Of a stretch of 13,546 nucleotides of DNA, positions 6,446 to 13,546 are shown piece by piece. Within the stretch, counting starts at the first letter, position 1. Each line of letters opens with the position of its first letter. Origin of the DNA: Candidatus Woesearchaeota archaeon (GTDB lineage: Archaea; Nanobdellota; Nanobdellia; Woesearchaeales; JASKKU01). The stretch spans positions 1-13,546 of the forward strand of contig DSBS01000097.1 in NCBI GenBank assembly GCA_011045925.1, in the 5' to 3' direction. A program made the translations under genes and the position numbers. Below the pieces are notes generated by a model that did no database searches, was not told the origin of the DNA, and saw only the letters and a list, made by a program, of their open reading frames with translations.

Positions 6446-9346
6446 ATGATTATCAGAAAAGAAAGACCAGACAGTGAAAATCAGGTAAGAAAAATCCTTC
6501 ACCCCGCTGTGGAAAAGTGGTTTTTTTCCAGGTTTAAGGAGTTCTCGCTACCCCAGCTCTACGGCATACTTGAGGTGCACTCAAGAAACAATCTTCTGGT
6601 ATCAGCCCCAACCGGGGCAACAAAAACACTTACAGCTTTCCTTTCAGTGATAAACGAGCTTGTTGACTCAGCAGAGAAGGGCATTCTTGAGGATAAGGTT
6701 TACAGCGTCTATATCAGCCCTCTGAAATCCCTTAGCTATGACATTGAGTATAACCTGAATGAGCCGCTTAAGGAGATTGAGGGAATCCTTGGAAAAGAGC
6801 ATTTCATCAGGGTAGGTACAAGAACAGGTGATACAGATGCAAAAGAAAAGGCAGCAATGCTAAGAAAGCCCCCGCACATTCTCATCACAACCCCCGAGTC
6901 ACTCTCGATAATGCTCGCAAGCAAAAAGTTCAGGGAGAAGCTAAGCAGCGTTGAATGGCTCATTATGGACGAGGTGCACGCCATCGCAGAAAACAAAAGA
7001 GGCTCCCACCTTTCACTAACAGTAGAGTTCCTTGACAGGCTCTGCTCAAACTCTATCTGCAGGGTTGGCCTGTCCGCAACAGTTGCCCCGATTGATGAGA
7101 TTGCAAGGTTCCTTGTAGGCTACAATGAAGACGGCACAGAAAAAGACTGCAAGATTGTAGATGTCCAGTTCATAAAAGACACAGACCTGAAAGTAGCCAG
7201 CCCGGTTGACGACTACATATACACAGATTACCATACGCAGAGGACTAAGTTATACGAGCTCCTTGATGAAATCATCCAGACACACAGGACTACCCTGATT
7301 TTTACCAACACCAGAAGCGCTACGGAAAGGGTTATTGACACACTTCAGTCAATGTTTCCCTCGAAATACAGCGGAGAGTCAATAGCAGCCCACCACAGCT
7401 CGCTTTCTAAGGAGCACAGGCTTGATGTAGAAAGCAGGCTCAGGGAAGGCAGGCTAAAGTGCGTAGTCTCATCTACTTCACTCGAGCTTGGGATAGATAT
7501 TGGCTACATAGACATAGTCGTGCTGCTCTCCAGCCCAAAGTCAGTCTCACGCGCCCTCCAGAGATGCGGCAGAAGCGGTCACCAGCTCCTTAGCAAGACA
7601 GTCGGAAGGCTCGTAACCCTAAGCAGGGACGACCTTGTGGAATGCGCAATCCTCCTCAAAGATGCAGTAGAAAAAAAGATAGACCTTCTTCACATTCCAA
7701 AAGGCCCTTTGGATGTCCTTGCCCAGCAGGCTTTTGGCTTCTCACTTAGCGAGGCAGTCAAGGAAGATGAGCTCTTTTCCATCATAAGAAGGGCATACCC
7801 CTATCGGCATTTAAAGAAAGAAGATTTCCTTTCAGTCCTGAATTATCTCTCTGGAGAGGAGGTTTCTCTCGAAGAAAGAAGCGTTTACGGCAAAATCTTC
7901 AGGTTTGACGACAAAACAGTAAAAAGCCGCGGAAAGATGTCAAGAGTCATCTATATGACAAACATCGGCACAATTCCTGATGAGGCAAGAGTAAAGGTAA
8001 AGATAAAAGACCATCTTGTTGGCTACATAGATGAAGGATTCCTGGAAAGAATGCACAGGGGAGATATCTTTGTGCTTGGCGGAAAAACCTATGAATTTCT
8101 TTATAGCAGGGGGAATGTTGCCCAGGTCAGGGCAAACCTTGACAAGCCAGCAACCATCCCAAGCTGGGTTTCAGAGATGCTTCCCCTAAGCTTTGAGTTA
8201 GCAAACGACATTGGTAAATTCAGAAGGTTGCTCAAGGAGAGAATCCAGGCAAAGGAAAGCAGGGAAAAAAGCCTAAAGTTCATACGCGATTACCTCTACT
8301 TAGATGAGAAGAGCGCTAGAGCCATATACTCATACTTCTACGAGCAGAACGCATTCTCTATCGTACCATCAGAAAAAGAGATAGTTGTAGAGTCCTTTTT
8401 TGACGGAGAAAGGCACTTTTCAGTCTTCCACACACTTTTTGGCAGGCGGGTAAATGATGTTCTTTCAAGGGCAGTAGCCCTGTACCTTCACATAAAGAAC
8501 AAGAAAAAGCTTGACATAGGAATCTCAGACAATGGCTTTTACATAGCATCAGAGCATAAGTTTGTGCTCGGCAAGCCCCTGGAGTCAATAGCGCTTCAGG
8601 ACATTAGGAAGCTGATGGAGAAAGCAATAGACAACACCGAAGTCCTGAGGAGAAGGTTCAGGCACTGTGCAGTCAGGTCCCTGATGATACTACGCCAGTA
8701 CAAGGCTAATGTTAAAAGTGTCTCAAGGCAGCAGGTATCCTCCCAAAGCCTTCTTGCTTACATCAAGGCAAACTACCCAGATTTTCCCATACTCAAGGAA
8801 GCAAAGCGTGAAGTGCTTGAAGACCTCATGGACATAGAAAGCGCAGAAAAAGTCCTCTTAGGCATCAGAGACGGAAAAGTATCTGTTTCCTACGCCCAGC
8901 TGTCCTTTCCCAGCCCGTTTGCAATGGGCCTTGTCCTCGAGGGCAAGACAGACGTATTCAAGATGGAAGACAGGATTAAGATACTCAAAGACCTTCACAT
9001 GAAAGTGCTGGCAGAAATCTCACGAAAGGCAGGCAGGAGCGAGGATGACATCCTCACGCTCAAGGATTCCTTTTCATACGAAAAGTTCTGGAAAGAAGCC
9101 AGAAAGCAGGAAGAGTTATCCCGAGAGGACTTTGTTGATGAGATGAAGCTGGAGTTTATGGGCATGAGCGAGCTGATAGATGAGCCTGCAGACTTCAAGA
9201 GAAAAATCATAGAACTCATGGACGGCTATAAGAAATTCGACAGCAAGTTCCTGAAAAAGCTCGAAGACCTAATCTACAACAGGCCGAAGATCTTTCCAGA
9301 GAAGCTGTTAGGGTTTTTGAAGGAACGGCTTAGTGAGATAAGCTGA
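6446..9346 (+). CDS. Lhr-type superfamily 2 helicase
   Basis: 966 residues from the ATG at 6446, preferred to a GTG at 6416 on promoter spacing. Lhr proteins are ATP-driven 3'-5' helicases acting in DNA repair and RNA metabolism. Motifs in order: Q-type lead-in FKEFSLPQLYGI; Walker A as APTGATKT (54-61); ISPLKSLS (Ia); ITTPES; DEVH (175-178); GLSATV (SAT at 210-212); LIFTNTRSATERV (IV); SSTSLELGID (V); QRCGRSGH (VI, 372-379). A winged-helix region and the Lhr-specific domain 4 follow, with PSWVSEMLPLSFELANDI. About 300 further residues resemble the C-terminal part of archaeal Lhr proteins. The usual Walker A is GxGKT; here the second Gly is Thr59, which is unusual, while Lys60 and Thr61 are intact. 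All other motifs look active. It probably has its own promoter. Confidence 0.92.
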   Translation: MIIRKERPDSENQVRKILHPAVEKWFFSRFKEFSLPQLYGILEVHSRNNLLVSAPTGATKTLTAFLSVINELVDSAEKGILEDKVYSVYISPLKSLSYDIEYNLNEPLKEIEGILGKEHFIRVGTRTGDTDAKEKAAMLRKPPHILITTPESLSIMLASKKFREKLSSVEWLIMDEVHAIAENKRGSHLSLTVEFLDRLCSNSICRVGLSATVAPIDEIARFLVGYNEDGTEKDCKIVDVQFIKDTDLKVASPVDDYIYTDYHTQRTKLYELLDEIIQTHRTTLIFTNTRSATERVIDTLQSMFPSKYSGESIAAHHSSLSKEHRLDVESRLREGRLKCVVSSTSLELGIDIGYIDIVVLLSSPKSVSRALQRCGRSGHQLLSKTVGRLVTLSRDDLVECAILLKDAVEKKIDLLHIPKGPLDVLAQQAFGFSLSEAVKEDELFSIIRRAYPYRHLKKEDFLSVLNYLSGEEVSLEERSVYGKIFRFDDKTVKSRGKMSRVIYMTNIGTIPDEARVKVKIKDHLVGYIDEGFLERMHRGDIFVLGGKTYEFLYSRGNVAQVRANLDKPATIPSWVSEMLPLSFELANDIGKFRRLLKERIQAKESREKSLKFIRDYLYLDEKSARAIYSYFYEQNAFSIVPSEKEIVVESFFDGERHFSVFHTLFGRRVNDVLSRAVALYLHIKNKKKLDIGISDNGFYIASEHKFVLGKPLESIALQDIRKLMEKAIDNTEVLRRRFRHCAVRSLMILRQYKANVKSVSRQQVSSQSLLAYIKANYPDFPILKEAKREVLEDLMDIESAEKVLLGIRDGKVSVSYAQLSFPSPFAMGLVLEGKTDVFKMEDRIKILKDLHMKVLAEISRKAGRSEDDILTLKDSFSYEKFWKEARKQEELSREDFVDEMKLEFMGMSELIDEPADFKRKIIELMDGYKKFDSKFLKKLEDLIYNRPKIFPEKLLGFLKERLSEIS

Positions 9347-9370
9347 TTGTTTTTTGTAACTCTTTTCTGA
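9347..9370 (+). terminator. T-run terminator after helicase
   Basis: TTGTTTTTTGTAACTCTTTTC directly follows the TGA stop. T-runs like this stop archaeal RNA polymerase. No strong hairpin is visible. Confidence 0.5.
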
Positions 9371-9384
9371 GGATAACGTAAGAA

Positions 9385-9413
9385 GCCTTTAAATACAAAG
9401 AATCAAATTGATT
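9385..9413 (+). promoter_or_regulatory. Extra TATA box and palindrome between helicase and HAD gene
   Basis: GCCTTTAAATACAAAG is a good archaeal TATA-like element. Four bases later comes AATCAA-A-TTGATT, a perfect inverted repeat at 9401-9413. The box lies about 105 nt before the HAD start codon and would place a transcript start near 9418. It may give the HAD gene a longer leader or drive a short RNA, with the palindrome as operator. No hairpin-rich RNA is evident. Confidence 0.35.
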
Positions 9414-9458
9414 TTAGCAGTTTATTATCTGTTTCTCTAAATCCCCTTTAAGGAAAAG

Positions 9459-9468
9459 CTTTTATATC
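9459..9468 (+). promoter_or_regulatory. TATA box proximal to HAD gene
   Basis: CTTTTATATC is centred 33 nt before the ATG at 9496. This predicts a leader of only a few bases. A purine-rich stretch (AAGAGAGCAG) lies before the start but is no clear Shine-Dalgarno site. Confidence 0.6.
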
Positions 9469-9495
9469 CAAGGATAAGAAGAGAGCAGCATAACA

Positions 9496-10131
9496 ATGAG
9501 AAGAAACATAATCCTGGACTTTGATGGGGTTATTGCAGACTCCCTTGAGCACTCTTTTATGCTTACAAAGAAAGGCCTGAAGAAATTCAACCTTGAAGGC
9601 ATAGAAACCCTTGAGGAATTCAGGCAGCTAAAGCAGAAAAGCCTTAACTCCTTATTCAGAAAGCATAAGCCTGGCCTTTTGCAGGCTATTTTTATGGTTA
9701 ATTATGCATACTCTGAATTAAGAAAGGATTTTTCTCCGCCCTTAAGAAGAGGAGTGAAAAAATTCATAGATGAAGAAAAGAGCAAAGGGAAGAGGCTTTT
9801 CATTATATCAAATAATTTCAGGTCAGTTATCAGGAAATACCTCAAAAGCAAGGGAATCCTGCACTACTTCAGCCATATATCAAAAGCATCACTTCTTAAG
9901 GACAAGGTAAGAAAGGCAGAAAAAATAATGAAGCGCTTTAAGTTCACGCCAGGTCAGGCTGTTTTTATAACAGATACAGACGAGGATGTAGTTGAAATCT
10001 CATCACTAAAGGGCATTGTTGTCATTGGAATCACCGGAGGCTTTTGCAACGAGGATAATCTTGCAGAGTCAGCTCCAGATTACCTCGTGGATTCATTCGC
10101 CCAGATTAGCAAAATCATCGACAGCCTTTAG
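9496..10131 (+). CDS. HAD-superfamily phosphatase (phosphoglycolate phosphatase-like)
   Basis: 211 residues, typical of HAD subfamily IA enzymes, which remove phosphate from small molecules through a phospho-aspartate. Motif I is DFDGVIADS (nucleophile Asp8, acid/base Asp10). A helical cap follows (about 15-85). Motif II is LFIISNN (Ser105). Lys133 or Lys135 or a neighbour in KASLLKDKVRKAEK is the likely motif III lysine. Motif IV is ITDTDEDV (Asp160 and Asp164), and the end GIVVIGITGGF...APDYLVDS is the usual family close. The substrate cannot be told from sequence: phosphoglycolate, a nucleotide or a sugar phosphate are all possible. Phosphoglycolate is made when 3'-phosphoglycolate DNA ends are repaired, so its place just before rad50 is suggestive but not proof. 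A separate TATA box lies before rad50, so an operon is unlikely. Confidence 0.88.
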   Translation: MRRNIILDFDGVIADSLEHSFMLTKKGLKKFNLEGIETLEEFRQLKQKSLNSLFRKHKPGLLQAIFMVNYAYSELRKDFSPPLRRGVKKFIDEEKSKGKRLFIISNNFRSVIRKYLKSKGILHYFSHISKASLLKDKVRKAEKIMKRFKFTPGQAVFITDTDEDVVEISSLKGIVVIGITGGFCNEDNLAESAPDYLVDSFAQISKIIDSL

Positions 10132-10163
10132 CCTTTTCCCTCTCTGTTAGGCTGTTAAACAAA

Positions 10164-10172
10164 ATTTAAATA
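10164..10172 (+). promoter_or_regulatory. TATA box for rad50
   Basis: ATTTAAATA is centred 36 nt before the ATG at 10204. It favours this ATG over the in-frame TTG at 10192. The HAD gene ends only about 30 nt upstream of the box. Confidence 0.6.
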
Positions 10173-10203
10173 CTCTCCTTCAAAACCATTTTTGTTCTGG
10201 AAA

Positions 10204-12654
10204 ATGATCATAAAGTATGTAAAGCTAAGGAACATCAGAAGCTACTCGTCATCAATTAAGATTGAGTTTCAGGAAGGCAGAACCCTGCTTCTGGGGGACA
10301 TTGGGTCAGGAAAAAGCTCAATTCTCCAGGCAATAGAGTTTGCCCTTTTTGGCACAGGCACCAGCTCAGAGTCCGTTAAGGGAAGCTCGCTTCTCCGAAG
10401 AGGCTCAAAAAAAGGCTCGGTAGAGCTTTGCATAGAGGTAAGCAAAAAAGAGATAATAATCTGGCGTGGGCTTGAAAAAGCCAGCACAGGCATTAAGCAG
10501 TCAAACGGGTACTTGATAATCAACGGGGAAAAGCAGGCTTATACACCAGTTGAGCTAAAAACAAGAATTATTGAAATCCTGAATTACCCCAGGGAGCTGG
10601 CATCAAAATCCAAGTCTCCAGTCTTCAGGTTCACAGTATACACTCCCCAGGAGCAGATGAAGCAGATTCTCAACATGGGCTCCGATGAAAGGGTCGACAC
10701 ATTCAGGAAAATATTCCAGATAGAGAAGTACAAGAGGATTAAGGAAAACTCGCAGGCCTTAAGGTCTTTCCTGAGAGAGAAAATCGAATACAGCAAAGGC
10801 CTTTCCCAGGACATAAGCGAGAAAAAAGAGGAGCTAAAAACCTTGTTAAAGAAAATCAGCGAAAGAAAAGAATCGCTTAAGGCAATCAGGGAATCAATTG
10901 TTGAAAAAAAAGAGAACCTGAAGAAGATTGAGTCTGAGGTTGAGCTTCTCAAAAAAAAAAAGGAAGAGCTTTCCAGTATTCAGCAGCAGCTTGCCTCAGC
11001 TTTTTCAAAGGCATCAGGCCTTGGCTCAAGGGCATCTGAGCTAAGGGAATCCATACAAGCCAACGAGTCCGAGGTTGAGAAATCAAGCCAAAAGCTAAAA
11101 GAGATAAAACTACCAGAGGTAAAGGAACAAGAGCTCAGGCAGCAATACAAAAGAATAAGCGGAGAAATTGCTGAGGCTAACGCAAGTAAAGCCACACTCC
11201 ATGAGAAGCTTCAACAGGTTAAAAACAGCCTTCAAGAGGTTGAATCCTCAAAAAAGGATTGCGAAGATGCGAAAAGCCAGCTGTCTAAAATAGAACACTT
11301 TGATATTGATGCTTCAAGAAGGAAGCTTGAAGAAATAAAAAAAATAGAGAAAAGCCTTGGCGAAAAGCTTGCTTCAATAGAAAAAGAGCTTTTCTCATGC
11401 AGGAGCCAGGTTGAAAAAGAAGAGCAGCTGGCAGAAAAGGTTTCCCGGATGGATTCCTGCCCTCTTTGCAAGCAGCCCGTGGGGGAAAGCCATAAGCAGG
11501 AAATCTGCGAAAAAAGCGCAGAAGCCAAGAAAAAGCTTAAGGAAAAAATGGGACAGCTTGAAAAAGATCAGTCAGGATTTAAGCAGGAACTGGAAAAAGC
11601 CTCAGAACAGTCAGCCCTCGCAGCAAAGCAAGTCGAGCAGGCGCTCATCTCTTCTGAAAAAAAAGAGCAGTTGAAAAATGCCCTTTATAATTATGAAAAA
11701 GCTCTCTCAAAGGAGAAAGACCTAAAAGAATCCCTTCAAAAAACACAAAGAGAAATAGAAAAAGCAGAATCATACCCCTTTGAAAAAAAGATGCAGGAGC
11801 TTGAAGACATTGATGCATCCCTCAGGGCGTTCTCAGAGCACTCAAAGCTTTCAGCATTAATTTCTGAAAAACAAAAGCAGCTTGGCTTAGCAAAGAAAGC
11901 CCTGGAACAAGCAAGGGCAGATATAAAAGAGCTGAACAAGTCAAACTTGTCTTTAAAGGAAAAAGAAGACTTGCTTAAGAAAGAAATCAGAGAGAAAGAG
12001 CCGGCAGAAAAAGATTTTGTCAGCCAAAAAGAGGCATTAAGCGAGCTGAACTCAAAAGAAAAAATGATTCTGGAGATTGCAAAAGAAGATGAGGAGAAAG
12101 CAGAAAAAGCCAGGGTCCAGATATCAGAAAAAGAAAAGGCAAAAGCCGAAATGGAAAGAAGCAGGAAGATCCTGTCATGGTCTTCTGAAGTGTTTATCCC
12201 TATGGTAGAAAACATAGAGAAGCACTTATTTGCAAGAGTATATAACGAGTTTGATGCACTATTCAGGGAATGGTTTGAGATGCTGGTTGAGGATGAAAGC
12301 ATTAAAGTAAGGCTGGACCCAACATTTACCCCAATAATTGTCCAGAACGGCTACGATGCAGATGTAAGCGACCTTTCAGGTGGGGAAAAAACAAGCCTTG
12401 CCCTGGCTTATAGGCTTTCGCTGAACCAGGTAATCAATGATGTAATTTCAGGCATAAACACAAAAGACATTCTTATTCTTGATGAGCCTACAGACGGGTT
12501 CTCAACAGAGCAGATGGACAGGGTAAGGGATGTGCTTGACAGGCTTAAAATAAGGCAAGTTATCATAGTCAGCCACGAAAGCAAGATGGAAAGCCTTGTT
12601 GATTACAGGATAAGAGTCTCAAAGGACTCAGGCGGCAGCATAATCAGCGCCTAA
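10204..12654 (+). CDS. rad50: Rad50 double-strand-break repair ATPase
   Basis: 816 residues from the ATG at 10204 (an in-frame TTG at 10192 would add four). Rad50 is the SMC-like ATPase that, with the nuclease Mre11, senses and processes DNA ends. Parts in order: the N-terminal ATPase half with LRNIRSY and Walker A GDIGSGKS (31-38); a long Glu/Lys-rich coiled coil; the zinc hook CPLC at 419-422, close to the middle, which joins two molecules; the returning coiled coil; and the C-terminal half with signature LSGGEKT (from 724), Walker B ILILDEPTD (Asp760, Glu761) and the switch His791 in VSHES. Every key residue is intact. It is slightly shorter than many archaeal Rad50 proteins, as I recall them, so the coils may be shorter. 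Archaeal rad50 commonly sits beside mre11, herA and nurA; none is visible here. Confidence 0.95.
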   Translation: MIIKYVKLRNIRSYSSSIKIEFQEGRTLLLGDIGSGKSSILQAIEFALFGTGTSSESVKGSSLLRRGSKKGSVELCIEVSKKEIIIWRGLEKASTGIKQSNGYLIINGEKQAYTPVELKTRIIEILNYPRELASKSKSPVFRFTVYTPQEQMKQILNMGSDERVDTFRKIFQIEKYKRIKENSQALRSFLREKIEYSKGLSQDISEKKEELKTLLKKISERKESLKAIRESIVEKKENLKKIESEVELLKKKKEELSSIQQQLASAFSKASGLGSRASELRESIQANESEVEKSSQKLKEIKLPEVKEQELRQQYKRISGEIAEANASKATLHEKLQQVKNSLQEVESSKKDCEDAKSQLSKIEHFDIDASRRKLEEIKKIEKSLGEKLASIEKELFSCRSQVEKEEQLAEKVSRMDSCPLCKQPVGESHKQEICEKSAEAKKKLKEKMGQLEKDQSGFKQELEKASEQSALAAKQVEQALISSEKKEQLKNALYNYEKALSKEKDLKESLQKTQREIEKAESYPFEKKMQELEDIDASLRAFSEHSKLSALISEKQKQLGLAKKALEQARADIKELNKSNLSLKEKEDLLKKEIREKEPAEKDFVSQKEALSELNSKEKMILEIAKEDEEKAEKARVQISEKEKAKAEMERSRKILSWSSEVFIPMVENIEKHLFARVYNEFDALFREWFEMLVEDESIKVRLDPTFTPIIVQNGYDADVSDLSGGEKTSLALAYRLSLNQVINDVISGINTKDILILDEPTDGFSTEQMDRVRDVLDRLKIRQVIIVSHESKMESLVDYRIRVSKDSGGSIISA

Positions 12655-12659
12655 GCTAA

Positions 12660-12678
12660 TTATTTTCTTTTTCTTTCC
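12660..12678 (+). terminator. T-rich terminator after rad50
   Basis: TTATTTTCTTTTTCTTTCC follows the stop within 6 nt, a plausible archaeal T-run terminator. Confidence 0.5.
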
Positions 12679-12712
12679 AAAAAAGAATTATCATCCTTAA
12701 GTTAAGAACAAG

Positions 12713-12722
12713 CTATAAAAAA
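12713..12722 (+). promoter_or_regulatory. TATA box and Shine-Dalgarno site for repeat protein gene
   Basis: CTATAAAAAA is centred 29 nt before the ATG at 12746. Unlike most genes here, a good ribosome-binding site (GTGAGG, 12732-12737) lies 8 nt before the ATG, although the predicted leader is barely long enough to include it. Confidence 0.55.
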
Positions 12723-12745
12723 TAAAAACAAGTGAGGCTATTATT

Positions 12746-13366
12746 ATGTCTAACCTGCTCATAAATATCCTTATTGCAAGCGCAGCCAGCTTCGTCGCTA
12801 TCGTAATCTTCTCAGAAATCATTTTGTACTTCAAAAGAAAAAAAATCAACTCGTCTCTTGAGGACTCAATAAAAGAGGAGATTTTTTCAATTAAAAGAGA
12901 GAACAAGTCAAACAGGGTTTACCTAACAAGGATTGAGAAGATGATTGCCAAGTTGTCAACCTTTATTTACAACCACCAGCTGCACAGGACAATGCAGTAC
13001 TTTGTACAAATCGAGCAGGATTACCAAAACCTCTCAGAGGCATACAGGAGAAAAATTAACCTCAGGCTGTTTGAGATATGCTGCGGCCTTTTTGATGAGC
13101 TCTTTAAGTTTGAGATGTACCTTTCTGCCTCAAAGGTTTACAGGTTTATGCATGAAGATCTGTACAAGAAAGGAAACAACAGGGAGAGAGAGATTATGTT
13201 TTCAGATATAAACACAAGGTTTAATGAGATTAACAAGTTCCTTTCTGCTTCAAGGGTTTACAAGTTTATGCTTGATGAGCTTCGCGAGAAAGATACTCAG
13301 GAAGAAAGGCAGAGCCTTCTTTCAGATGTCGGAAAGATATATAATAAGCTAAGCAATGAAAAGTAA
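12746..13366 (+). CDS. Membrane-anchored helical repeat protein
   Basis: 206 residues, not recognised as a named family. One membrane segment near the N-terminus (about 5-29) ends in FKRKKIN, so the body is probably cytoplasmic by the positive-inside rule. A charged, coiled-coil-like stretch follows (about 35-75). Two tandem 40-residue repeats fill residues 122-161 and 162-201; each has LSASxVYxFM in its first helix and a second amphipathic helix, a TPR-like helical hairpin pattern. The segment before (82-121) may be a more diverged copy (YFVQIEQDYQNL, YRRKINLRLFEICCGLFDELF). Such proteins usually serve as scaffolds for other proteins at the membrane. No catalytic motif is seen. It follows rad50 but has its own promoter, so a shared role cannot be claimed. 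Confidence 0.8.
   Translation: MSNLLINILIASAASFVAIVIFSEIILYFKRKKINSSLEDSIKEEIFSIKRENKSNRVYLTRIEKMIAKLSTFIYNHQLHRTMQYFVQIEQDYQNLSEAYRRKINLRLFEICCGLFDELFKFEMYLSASKVYRFMHEDLYKKGNNREREIMFSDINTRFNEINKFLSASRVYKFMLDELREKDTQEERQSLLSDVGKIYNKLSNEK
13109..13348 (+). repeat. Tandem 120-nt (40-codon) coding repeat
   Basis: Units 13109-13228 and 13229-13348 have the same length. The core TCTGCxTCAAxGGTTTACA recurs exactly 120 nt apart (13124 and 13244). The DNA similarity is strongest over the first helix and fades towards the end, which points to an old internal duplication. Confidence 0.75.
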
Positions 13367-13421
13367 ATAGCCTGAAAAGAACTACATCTAATAAAGCTTT
13401 TAAGGAAGCCGTTTAAAGAAA

Positions 13422-13546
13422 TCAGCTTGAGATGTCTAAAGAAGGGTCCTCGTCGACAAGATATTCCCTTATATGCTTAATATAGCCATTCTTGATTTTC
13501 TTTGTCCTAACATCCCATCTTATATCTAACATTCCAGTTAAGTAGT
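13422..13546 (-). CDS. C-terminal end of an unknown protein, cut by the window edge
   Basis: An open frame enters from the right and runs 40 codons to a TGA at 13424-13422. The residues (LDIRWDVRTKKIKNGYIKH, then IREYLVDEDPSLDISS) are charged and mixed, as in a real soluble protein, and no other frame is open here. I do not recognise the family. It converges with the repeat protein gene; the gap 13367-13421 has AT-rich stretches but no clear RNA gene. Confidence 0.5.
   Translation of the reverse strand, partial: YLTGMLDIRWDVRTKKIKNGYIKHIREYLVDEDPSLDISS

Noticed and set aside
11736..12302. 188-codon - strand open frame rich in Ser and Phe
   Set aside because: It is antisense to the Rad50 coiled coil, whose Glu/Lys-rich codons rarely make stops on the other strand. 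Rad50 motifs establish the true strand.
13432..13485. Seventeen-codon + strand frame about 33 nt after a TATA-like box (AAGCTTTTAAGG)
   Set aside because: It is very short and overlaps the more convincing - strand partial gene. The AT-rich box may be chance or part of the convergent terminator region.
1..13546. CRISPR array, tRNA, rRNA, IS element or prophage
   Set aside because: No regularly spaced repeats, cloverleaf-like segments, transposase or integrase motifs, or terminal inverted repeats were seen. The only tandem repeats are inside coding sequence.

Overview
The window looks like a piece of an archaeal chromosome, probably from a small-genome DPANN-type lineage; the phylum is an inference. 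It carries archaeal-type Rad50, archease and an Lhr-type helicase. Most genes are preceded by an AT-rich TATA-like box 24-38 nt before the start codon, often with no Shine-Dalgarno site, so many mRNAs may be leaderless or nearly so. T-rich tracts follow several stop codons. Arginine is mostly AGA/AGG. I found no tRNA, rRNA, CRISPR array, IS element or integrase.

Left edge (1-361): the acidic, repeat-built C-terminal tail of a + strand gene, then a convergent intergenic gap. Envelope block (362-4751, - strand): a triple-thioredoxin membrane-anchored protein; a membrane-anchored acidic protein with one beta-sandwich-like domain whose N-terminal anchor is paralogous to that of its neighbour; a SurA-N-like membrane-anchored chaperone candidate; and a membrane-anchored transglutaminase-like peptidase candidate. 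The last overlaps archease (4738-5160), the cofactor of the RNA ligase RtcB. Upstream of archease lies a winged-helix regulator with two membrane segments (5198-5818).

An intergenic region with divergent promoters (5819-5932) separates the - strand block from the + strand block. The + strand block holds an unrecognised 136-residue alpha/beta protein, a 966-residue Lhr-type DNA/RNA helicase with an unusual Walker A motif, a HAD phosphatase, a full Rad50 ATPase without Mre11 beside it, and a membrane-anchored helical protein with a 40-residue tandem repeat. A further - strand gene enters at the right edge.

Two themes emerge. The - strand cluster of thiol-disulfide, chaperone and peptidase-like proteins, all tethered by one N-terminal segment, reads as an extracytoplasmic protein-folding or quality-control set. 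Genes 1 and 2 of that set are translationally coupled and share the same anchor module, so they may form a complex. The + strand block is mainly nucleic-acid maintenance (helicase, Rad50). Functional links within either group are inference from position.
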